Part shown: positions 57,397 through 64,000 of the stretch, piece after piece
Layout: every line of letters starts with the position of its first letter
Position numbering within the stretch: the stretch's first letter is position 1
Source: Halieaceae bacterium UBA6060
GTDB lineage: Bacteria > Pseudomonadota > Gammaproteobacteria > Pseudomonadales > Halieaceae
Direction of reading: 5' to 3'
Assembly: GCA_002428935.1 (NCBI GenBank)
Contig: DIYG01000141.1
Span: forward strand, 10,161-74,160
Length of the DNA: 64,000 nt
Notes under the pieces: generated by a model
Seen by the model: the letters and a program-made list of their open reading frames with translations, nothing else
Databases searched by the model: none
Told to the model about the DNA's origin: nothing
Position numbers and translations under genes: made by a program

Positions 57397-58873
57397 AGGT
57401 AGAGCCTTCCCCCGGTGCGCTCTCCACGGTGATAGTGCCTCCCATGAGTTCGCAGAAATCATGGCAGATGGCGAGCCCGAGACCGCTGCCGCCGTAGTCC
57501 TGACTTGTCGACGCTTCCGCCTGTACGAAAGCCTCAAACACCTGCGCCTGCTGCTCTTCGGTCATGCCGATGCCCGTGTCCGAAACCGCGATTTCTAACG
57601 AATGGTTGTGGGGATCGACATTGGCGCTCACCGCGATGGTGCCGTTCTCTGTGAACTTGGCGGCATTGCTGAGGAGATTGACGATGATCTGTCGGAACTT
57701 CACGGCGTCGTTGTTGAGAACGGGCAGGGCTGTAAAATCGTCGCAGCGCAGTTGGTTGCCTCGATGACGAAGAATCGGCGCCAGGGCATCGATGGCCATG
57801 GTCAATACATCACCGGGGGCGAAGGGTTCTCGGGACAAAATCATTTTTCCCGTCTCAATTTTTGACAGATCGAGGATGTCGTCGATAAGGGCAAGGAGCT
57901 GCCGACCCGAGAGGATGATCTTGTCCAGATCCGTTTGAAACTGCGGTCGGTTCACCTCCGTATCATCACCCAATTCATCGTGAAGCATTTCGCTGTAGCC
58001 GATGATGGCATTGAGGGGTGTACGCAGCTCATGGGAAACATTGGCTAGAAAACGGGATTTCGCAGCGTTAGCTTCATCGGCGCTGCGTTTGGCATCTTTT
58101 TCTTCGTCGATGGCTCGCCGGAGCTTGTCGGACATGGTGTTGAAGGCGCTGGCGAGATCTCCCAATTCGCCATCGTCGTCGATGTCTTCAATGCGATAGT
58201 CCAATTCACCGCCGCCAAGACGCTGGGTGCCGCGTTTGAGGCGCTTCAAATTGTCGTTGGTGTAGCGCACCAGGAAAAAGCCGAGGGTCGCGGTGAGAAA
58301 GATTGAAGCGATGAAACCCAGGACCGTAATACGATCCGTCAGGGCGATGGTGCGATCAATGACGTTGGCGCGTTGCACGGCGATGAACGCCTGCCGTTGC
58401 TCGAGTTCTTTTAGGCGCTGACTAGCCTCGACATAGGGGATAGGGTCGTCCACGTCGGAAACCCAGCTTTTGTCATTGTAGTTACGATAAAAAGCTTCCC
58501 AAGAGGCGAGAAGGCGTTCGCTGCTGGTGCCGAGCTGGGCAAACTGTAGAGCGGTGACGTCGCTGACCATGCCGCCGAGCGCGTCCACAGTGCCACGGGT
58601 CTCGGCGATACCCTGGAGGGCAGTCTGCTGATCCTCGACAGCGAGCACATCTTCGGTGTTCTCTCGCAGGGTAGAAAGCACGAGGATTTTCTGCCGCTGA
58701 TCCTCCAACTGTTTGGCCATGGCGTCCGTCAACTGACCTGCGCTCACCGCCTGGCGGTACGCCACCATACTCTCGCTTCGGGCATAGCTTCCCCAAAAGT
58801 GCGTACCCACGTTGATGGCGAAAAGCACCAGGATGGTGAATAGGGACAGGGTCAGGCGGCGGCGAAGACTCAT
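57347..58873 (-). CDS. Membrane sensor histidine kinase
   Basis: A 508-residue kinase. Helix 1 ([17 protein letters not shown]), a periplasmic helical domain, helix 2 ([19 protein letters not shown]), HAMP (about 215-265), then HisKA with the phospho-accepting His in [23 protein letters not shown], and HATPase with [15 protein letters not shown] and GGSGLGLAI. Coupled to the response-regulator gene (ATGA overlap at 58870-58873). Sensed signal unknown. Confidence 0.95.
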   Translation of the reverse strand: MSLRRRLTLSLFTILVLFAINVGTHFWGSYARSESMVAYRQAVSAGQLTDAMAKQLEDQRQKILVLSTLRENTEDVLAVEDQQTALQGIAETRGTVDALGGMVSDVTALQFAQLGTSSERLLASWEAFYRNYNDKSWVSDVDDPIPYVEASQRLKELEQRQAFIAVQRANVIDRTIALTDRITVLGFIASIFLTATLGFFLVRYTNDNLKRLKRGTQRLGGGELDYRIEDIDDDGELGDLASAFNTMSDKLRRAIDEEKDAKRSADEANAAKSRFLANVSHELRTPLNAIIGYSEMLHDELGDDTEVNRPQFQTDLDKIILSGRQLLALIDDILDLSKIETGKMILSREPFAPGDVLTMAIDALAPILRHRGNQLRCDDFTALPVLNNDAVKFRQIIVNLLSNAAKFTENGTIAVSANVDPHNHSLEIAVSDTGIGMTEEQQAQVFEAFVQAEASTSQDYGGSGLGLAICHDFCELMGGTITVESAPGEGSTFRLRLPVDPESVPEAA

Positions 58874-59241
58874 GATTCCAGAAGCCTGCGAATCTTCTCA
58901 AGGAGACCGGGGAAGTCGATGGGTTTGGTGGCGTAGTCATCGCAGCCGGCCCCCAGGGCTTTGTCGCGATCTTCCGCCATGGCGTGGGCGGTGAGGGCGA
59001 TGATGGGTGTGTCCTGTACTTCCGCGGTCTCGCGCACCCGTTGACACACGGTCCAGCCATCCATGATGGGTAAGTTAATGTCCAACAGCACCAGATCCGG
59101 GCGATCTTCGATAACAGCGCGCAGTGCCTGTTCGCCGTCGGCGGCCCAGAGTACTTCAAAACCCGCGCGTCGCAGTCGGCGACTGAGCATGTCGCGATTC
59201 ATGTCATTGTCCTCCACCAGAAGCAGACGCTGCGTGGTCAT
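58870..59241 (-). CDS. Stand-alone response regulator receiver
   Basis: A 123-residue CheY-like receiver without output domain. [13 protein letters not shown], phospho-Asp in [14 protein letters not shown] and the Thr/Lys switch positions (ALTAHAM, TKPID). Its ATG overlaps the stop of the cyclase gene (59238-59241) and its stop overlaps the kinase start. It probably relays phosphate between the kinase and the cyclase receiver. Confidence 0.93.
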   Translation of the reverse strand: MTTQRLLLVEDNDMNRDMLSRRLRRAGFEVLWAADGEQALRAVIEDRPDLVLLDINLPIMDGWTVCQRVRETAEVQDTPIIALTAHAMAEDRDKALGAGCDDYATKPIDFPGLLEKIRRLLES

Positions 59242-60689
59242 AGCGCTTCCGCCTCCAGGGGATGAACGGTTAGGGTTTCGTCGATGCCCCGAGCCTGGAG
59301 CGACCGGGCTTCGCCGAAGCGGTAGCTAGCGCGCAGCGCATGGCGAGTAGACTCGGCTAGAAGAATCTCGCCCCGTCGCGCGACATCCTCGATGCGTGAG
59401 GTCACGTTCATGGCGTGACCCACAAAGCCATACTTACTCCGGCGTTCGGAACCGATGTTGCCAGCGATGACGGTCCCAGTGTTCAGAGCTATGCCCATGG
59501 CGACCTCGGGTAGATCGTCTTCCCGGTTGGCGGCATTGATGTCCGCCATGGCCTGTTGCATGGCCAATGCGCAGCGGGCGGCGCGATCCGGGTCATCATC
59601 ATGGCGGCGCGGGGCACCGAATACCGCCAGAATGGCATCGCCGAGGAATTCATCGATGGTGCCGCCGTATTCCAGGATGATGTCTGTCATGGCGCCGAGA
59701 TAGCGATTGAGCATGGACACCACGCGATCCGGGGGCAGCTGTTCGCTCAAGGTGGTGAAACCGCGAATGTCCGACATCATGATCGTGACCTCGCGAAGAT
59801 CACCACCGAGTTCCAGGCCCTCCGGGCGCTCCAGGATGTCCGTGACGATGTCGTCGGAGAGATAGCGGCCAAAAGTCGCTCGAATAAAGCGCTCATTGCG
59901 TTCCAACTGGTCGCGATAAAGTTGTTCGCGGTCATGCCAGCGTTTACGCTCAATGCCTGCGGCGATACGCGCCTGTAAAAGCACCGGGTTAAAGGGTTTG
60001 AACAGATAGTCGTCGGCCCCTGCCTCGATACAGTCGATGATGCCCTGCATATCCTGCTCGCCGGAAATCATGATCACGGGGGTGGCGCGCCAGCGTTCGT
60101 CGGCCTTTATGTGCTGCAGCACCTCGTGACCATCCATGCCCGGCATCATGCGATCCAGAAGCACCACGTCCACATCAGCGTTAGCGAGCATTTCCAGGGC
60201 TTCCGTGCCTCCGGGGGCGGTCACTACAAAGTGTCCACTGCGGGTGAGGTAGCGGGCGAGCAGTTCGCGGTTTTCTTCTCGGTCGTCCACGGCGAGGATA
60301 AACCCCGGCTCCCCACGCATGGACAAGGAGCTTCCTTGGGTGTTCGTCCCGCTTGAGGCCGGTAAGGTGGTGCTGGTGGGATCCTCGGTGCCGCGGATGA
60401 CCTCTTCAAGAGCCAGGGTCAGGGATTCCCCCGGCGCGTCTACCACCTCCAGAAGCATCTCGGCGTAGCCACGGAGAGCACCGGCAAGATTGCGGAGCTC
60501 ATGGGTGTCTCGCTCTTCACTGCTTAAAAGGGGACGCAGTTGCGCGGCGCAGGCGAGAAGGGACTGCCAATCCTCTAGCGCTTCCGCGTCGAGATCGGTG
60601 AGGGCGGCTTCGTCAATGGCCTCGAGAGAGCCGATTGCCCGGGTAAGGGAAAACTCCCCCGGGTTATCGATCCCTACCTTTACCTCCAT
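59238..60689 (-). CDS. Receiver-linked class III nucleotide cyclase
   Basis: A 483-residue protein. ATG 60689 is preferred (AGGAG upstream). The N-terminus (about 1-90) resembles a histidine-kinase dimerisation helix pair (RDTHELRNLAGALRGYAEML). A receiver domain follows (AVDDREENRELLARYLTR, phospho-Asp in VVLLDRMMPGMDG) with its KPF switch at YLFKPFNP. The C-terminal class III cyclase has metal Asp in MMSDIRGFTTLSEQ and DEFLGDAILAVFGAP and the transition-state Arg in NVTSRIE. The substrate-choosing positions look like E and H instead of the usual K and D, so cAMP versus cGMP is open. Confidence 0.92.
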   Translation of the reverse strand: MEVKVGIDNPGEFSLTRAIGSLEAIDEAALTDLDAEALEDWQSLLACAAQLRPLLSSEERDTHELRNLAGALRGYAEMLLEVVDAPGESLTLALEEVIRGTEDPTSTTLPASSGTNTQGSSLSMRGEPGFILAVDDREENRELLARYLTRSGHFVVTAPGGTEALEMLANADVDVVLLDRMMPGMDGHEVLQHIKADERWRATPVIMISGEQDMQGIIDCIEAGADDYLFKPFNPVLLQARIAAGIERKRWHDREQLYRDQLERNERFIRATFGRYLSDDIVTDILERPEGLELGGDLREVTIMMSDIRGFTTLSEQLPPDRVVSMLNRYLGAMTDIILEYGGTIDEFLGDAILAVFGAPRRHDDDPDRAARCALAMQQAMADINAANREDDLPEVAMGIALNTGTVIAGNIGSERRSKYGFVGHAMNVTSRIEDVARRGEILLAESTRHALRASYRFGEARSLQARGIDETLTVHPLEAEAL

Positions 60690-60898
60690 GCCGGTGGCTC
60701 CTGCCAATGGGTGCAATCGTGAATAGTGATTCGCGCGCCATGGCGAGCACGCGATGTTCACTGCTGCCGGCGAGTATAACGAGGCAAATCTCGACGGGGG
60801 AAGCATTCGAGCCGTTCATGGATGTGCGCTGCGAGAACTTTGAGGTAACATGCTCGCAGAGTTGGGCAGCAGACGCGCGGACCGCCAAAACAGACTTC

Positions 60899-61546
60899 AT
60901 GTTGCAGCAGGTAGAGATATTCCAGGGCCTTTCGGACGATGAGCTTGCGGCTCTCGCCGATAGCAGCACCAGTCGATCCTTTCCCAAGAACACCGTGGTG
61001 ATTCATGAGAATGACCCGGCGGATTCCCTATTTGTCATCGAAAGTGGCAAGGTGAAGGTTTATTGCAGCGATAAGAACGGCAAAGAGTTCATTATGAACA
61101 CCCAGGGAGAGGGCGATTACTTCGGTGAGCTGGCCCTCCTTGATGACTCTACGCGCTCGGCATCGGTACGCACCGTAGAGAAGTGCAACTTCTGCATTAT
61201 CTATAAAGACGACTTCAATCGAGTCCTGGAAAGCCATCCCAGTATTTCTCGAAAGCTTATTGCCAATCTCGCATCGCGGGTGCGCAAGCTCACGGCAGAC
61301 GTAAAAAGCCTGGCCCTGCAGGATGTCTACGGGCGGGTGGCCAACGTGCTTATGGATCTCTCCGAGGAGCGCGGCGACGGTACCCTGTACATTGGCGAGA
61401 AACTCACGCAACAGGATATTGCGGATCGCGTTGGTGCATCGCGGGAGATGGTGGCGCGGATACTCAAGGATTTGACCATCGGCGAGTACATCCGCTTCGA
61501 AGGTCGGCACATCATTATTAATACCCGTCTTCCGGCCAAGTATTAA
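60899..61546 (+). CDS. Crp/Fnr-family transcription regulator
   Basis: A 215-residue regulator. The cNMP-binding domain carries FGELALLDDSTRSAS, fitting the phosphate-binding-cassette consensus (FGE-x-AL ... R-S/A), so cyclic-nucleotide binding is likely. The HTH is TQQDIADRVGASREMVARILKDL. It is divergent from the cyclase operon; a longer frame from 60707 (or 60818) overlaps that gene and lacks similarity. The start is given at ATG 60899, with a weak leader. Confidence 0.9.
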   Translation: MLQQVEIFQGLSDDELAALADSSTSRSFPKNTVVIHENDPADSLFVIESGKVKVYCSDKNGKEFIMNTQGEGDYFGELALLDDSTRSASVRTVEKCNFCIIYKDDFNRVLESHPSISRKLIANLASRVRKLTADVKSLALQDVYGRVANVLMDLSEERGDGTLYIGEKLTQQDIADRVGASREMVARILKDLTIGEYIRFEGRHIIINTRLPAKY

Positions 61547-61567
61547 GGTGTAGGCTGTGGCGAGGCC

Positions 61568-62947
61568 CTAGGAGGGCTTGTCTTCGCTTCCGGCCTCGCC
61601 AAGCACGCCTAGCTGTAGTTCCCCTTCGCCAAGCACGGCACGCAGATTTTCGCCTGGCCGAGTGTCCCTCGCAGCCCGGACTAGCTTCCCCTCTTGGTCG
61701 TAAAGCACGGCGTAACCTCGGTGCAAGATGGCCAGGGGGTTAAGGTTGCCTAACAGTTGCTCCTGGCGCTCCAGTTGGAGCTGGGCAGCGCCCAGGCGCC
61801 GATTCATGGTTCCCTCTAGAGCCCTTCGAAGGGTAGCGAGCTTTTCCCCCTGTCGGTCGATGCGCAGCCCCGGTGCATAGGCTCGCAGGCGCTGGGTCTG
61901 GTGCTCCAGGGTCGTTTTGAAACCCTCGAGCTTGGAAATGAGGGCCCGTTTGAGACGCAGCTCTATTTCGTCGAGGCGCTGGGCTTGTTCCCGTAGACGA
62001 GAGCCGGGGTGGCGCAACCGTTGCCTCAGATGACCCAGGTCCCTCTGGAGTCGTTGCAACTGTTGGTTCCACGCTTGTTCCAGACGCAAACGCTGTGTGG
62101 CCAGAGCATCCAGAAGCTCCTCGCGATCATCGCTGAGAACCTCGGCGGCTGCCGAGGGCGTTGGCGCACGAAAGTCCGCGGCGAAATCCGCGATCGTGAA
62201 GTCCACTTCATGCCCCACGCCGACGACGATGGGGAGAGGGTGGTTAACGATGGCCCTGGCCAGTTGCTCATCGTTGAAGGCCCAAAGGTCCTCCAGAGAG
62301 CCTCCCCCGCGGGCCAAAATAATCGCATCGAAATCACAGTCAGCGCGGTGCTGCGCCAGATGCGCGGCGCGAGCGAGAGCCTGGCACAGTTCTGCGGCAG
62401 CGCCTTCGCCCTGGACCATCGCGGGCAAAACGGAGATACGAATCGCAGGGTTACGCCGTTCAAGGACCTGCAGAATATCCTGCAAGGCGGCCCCCGTGGC
62501 AGAAGTGACGATGGCAAGATGACGAGCATGCTCGGGGAGCTCTTGCTTGCGATCCGTATCAAACAGGCCTTCTTCTCGGAGGCGATCTCGAAGCGCCTCA
62601 AATTGAGCCTGCAGGGCCCCGGTCCCCGCAGGCTCCATAAACTCGCCGATGAGCTGAAACTCACCGCGACCTTCGTAGAGGGAAACGCGCGCTCTAAGGC
62701 GTAGTTGATCACCGTTTTTCGGCGTAAAACGCAATCGTGCGTTGCGGTTGCGAAACATGGCGCAGCGAACCTGGGCGCCCTCGTCCTTGAGGGTGAAGTA
62801 CCAGTGCCCGGAAGATGGTTGGGCGAAGTTCGACAATTCGCCCTCGACCCAGACAAAGTCAAAATGGCTCTCCAACAGACTTTTGACCGAGCGGTTAAGT
62901 TGACTCGGGCTAAGGGTTTCCGGGGTGGAGCTTATGGTAATGGGCAT
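61568..62947 (-). CDS. xseA: Exodeoxyribonuclease VII large subunit
   Basis: A 459-residue subunit. The N-terminal OB fold FVWVEGELSNFAQPSSGHWYFTLKDEGAQVRCAMFR is followed by the catalytic-core blocks LAIVTSATGAALQDIL, DAIILARGGGSLEDLWAFNDE and VGVGHEVDFTIADF, then a long coiled-coil domain. xseA divergent from guaB is a conserved gammaproteobacterial arrangement. Confidence 0.95.
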   Translation of the reverse strand: MPITISSTPETLSPSQLNRSVKSLLESHFDFVWVEGELSNFAQPSSGHWYFTLKDEGAQVRCAMFRNRNARLRFTPKNGDQLRLRARVSLYEGRGEFQLIGEFMEPAGTGALQAQFEALRDRLREEGLFDTDRKQELPEHARHLAIVTSATGAALQDILQVLERRNPAIRISVLPAMVQGEGAAAELCQALARAAHLAQHRADCDFDAIILARGGGSLEDLWAFNDEQLARAIVNHPLPIVVGVGHEVDFTIADFAADFRAPTPSAAAEVLSDDREELLDALATQRLRLEQAWNQQLQRLQRDLGHLRQRLRHPGSRLREQAQRLDEIELRLKRALISKLEGFKTTLEHQTQRLRAYAPGLRIDRQGEKLATLRRALEGTMNRRLGAAQLQLERQEQLLGNLNPLAILHRGYAVLYDQEGKLVRAARDTRPGENLRAVLGEGELQLGVLGEAGSEDKPS

Positions 62948-63150
62948 GGCTGGGGTTAGGCAGGTTGGGTTCTTATAGGCTTAGCTTGCACAGCTTTGGC
63001 TTACGCGGACCGAATGAACGATTTATAATGGGCAGTTTACTTCACCGGAAACCCTGCAGGCACTACTAGCCTGGGCCAAGCCCGTTCTCTTACGGCGGAT
63101 AGCGGTCGACAGGTCAGAGAAACGCGAAGTAGCCCACAAGAGATCGTTCC
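62948..63150. promoter_or_regulatory. Divergent xseA/guaB promoter region
   Basis: About 200 bases between the two divergent starts. A perfect TATAAT lies at 63024-63029 on the plus strand, with only a weak -35 (TTACGC, 63001-63006, 17-base spacer), about 120 bases upstream of guaB. No obvious operator found. Confidence 0.5.
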
Positions 63151-64000
63151 ATGCTGCGAATTGAACAGGAAGCCCTTACCTTTGACGACGTGCTCCTGCT
63201 GCCCGGCTATTCAGAGGTGGTGGCCACCGATGTCTCCCTGCGTACCCGTTTGACCCGTGGTATTGATCTCAACTTGCCGCTGGTGTCGGCAGCCATGGAT
63301 ACGGTGACGGAAGCTCGCCTGGCGATTGCCATGGCCCAGGAAGGCGGCATCGGTATTATCCATAAGAGCATGGATATCGAAGATCAGGCCGCGCAAGTGC
63401 GGCGGGTCAAGAAGTTTGAAAGCGGGGTGGTTAAAGATCCCATTACCATCCAGCAAGACGCGACCATCGCCCAACTCATCGAGCTAACCGCCGCCAATGG
63501 TATTTCTGGCGTTCCTGTCCTCGCCGGTGAAGACCTCGTAGGGATCGTTACTCGACGAGATATGCGTTTTGAGACGGAACTTGCTAAGCCCGTGTCCAGC
63601 ATCATGACGCCCCGAGACAAGCTGGTGACCGTTGGTGAGGGCGCGGATGCCGAGGAGGTGCAGCGGCTGCTCCATCAATACCGTATCGAAAAGATTCTCG
63701 TCGTCAGCGACGATTTCGACCTTCGCGGCATGATCACGGTGAAGGATTTCGATAAGGCAGAGAACTATCCCAATGCCTGTAAAGACAGCTTTGGCCGCCT
63801 TCGAGTCGGGGCCTCCGTCGGCACCAGCGCGGATACGGAAGAGCGCGTCGCGGCCCTGGTAGATGCCGGTGCAGACGTTCTGGTGGTGGACACGGCTCAC
63901 GGTCACTCCCGTAACGTGTTGCAGCGTGTACGGATGATCAAGGGCGATTACCCGGATCTGCAGATCATCGGTGGCAATGTTGCCACGGGAGAGGCCGCGC
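63151..64000 (+). CDS. guaB: IMP dehydrogenase, 5' part
   Basis: The gene runs off the end of the window; 283 codons are visible. It makes XMP from IMP in GTP synthesis. The start [23 protein letters not shown] is typical. Two CBS domains (about residues 90-205) include [19 protein letters not shown] and [21 protein letters not shown]. The Rossmann/TIM barrel part [22 protein letters not shown] and [12 protein letters not shown] is complete to the edge. Confidence 0.97.
   Translation, partial: MLRIEQEALTFDDVLLLPGYSEVVATDVSLRTRLTRGIDLNLPLVSAAMDTVTEARLAIAMAQEGGIGIIHKSMDIEDQAAQVRRVKKFESGVVKDPITIQQDATIAQLIELTAANGISGVPVLAGEDLVGIVTRRDMRFETELAKPVSSIMTPRDKLVTVGEGADAEEVQRLLHQYRIEKILVVSDDFDLRGMITVKDFDKAENYPNACKDSFGRLRVGASVGTSADTEERVAALVDAGADVLVVDTAHGHSRNVLQRVRMIKGDYPDLQIIGGNVATGEAA

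Noticed and set aside
60707..60898. N-terminal extension of the Crp-type regulator
   Set aside because: It overlaps the cyclase start and has no similarity to the family; the domain begins at MLQQVEIFQGLSDDEL.

Overview
This 64 kb window reads as chromosome of a free-living, probably marine, gammaproteobacterium. Two gene orders point there: ffh-rpsP-rimM-trmD-rplS, and xerD-dsbC-(alaC)-hom-thrC-recJ-prfB-lysS, which is the order known from Pseudomonas-like gammaproteobacteria. A TonB-dependent receptor, many small secreted or lipoprotein enzymes and moderately high GC would suit the OM60/NOR5 (Halieaceae) type of marine bacterium, but that placement is inference and no rRNA or marker phylogeny is available here. 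No complete insertion sequence, phage or CRISPR array was found.

Region by region. 1-0.4 kb: the tail of an NADP-isocitrate dehydrogenase and a bidirectional terminator. 0.4-20 kb: an accessory region dominated by purine and nucleoside breakdown. On the minus strand lie PuuE-type allantoinase, a secreted cupin and a TonB receptor. Divergent on the plus strand lie a secreted adenosine deaminase, a NUP-family lipoprotein, a TauE-like permease, a NUP/nucleoside-hydrolase fusion, an adenine deaminase and an MFS exporter. Behind them come a DUF547 protein, a globin, a 2OG-Fe(II) oxygenase, a second MFS protein, a secreted amidase, an unknown lipoprotein and a short-chain dehydrogenase. 21.4-26 kb: an ECF sigma factor and membrane anti-sigma, divergent from a subtilisin-type protease that carries 66 uninterrupted tetrapeptide repeats, then a convergent outer-membrane barrel. 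Mirror-image ECF promoters sit between the sigma and protease genes.

26-35 kb: a GGDEF/EAL protein, nucleotide-sugar genes (ugd, UDP-glucuronate epimerase, galE), a PPK2 polyphosphate kinase, a metallo-beta-lactamase-fold hydrolase and tRNA-Leu(CAA). 35-45 kb: queA-tgt for queuosine, a gamma carbonic anhydrase, a DUF1289 protein, a corB/ypjD pair, ffh and the rpsP-rimM-trmD-rplS operon. 45-57 kb: xerD, dsbC, alaC, hom, thrC, recJ, a Cys-rich permease, prfB with its programmed +1 frameshift, and lysS. 57-63 kb: a translationally coupled cyclase/response regulator/histidine kinase operon divergent from a Crp-type regulator, then xseA and the start of guaB.

The two parts most likely to hold undescribed biology are the extracytoplasmic purine-nucleoside locus (3-13 kb) and the sigma/anti-sigma/tetrad-repeat protease/barrel locus (21-26 kb). 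The cyclase-kinase-Crp cluster looks like a self-contained cyclic-nucleotide signalling module.
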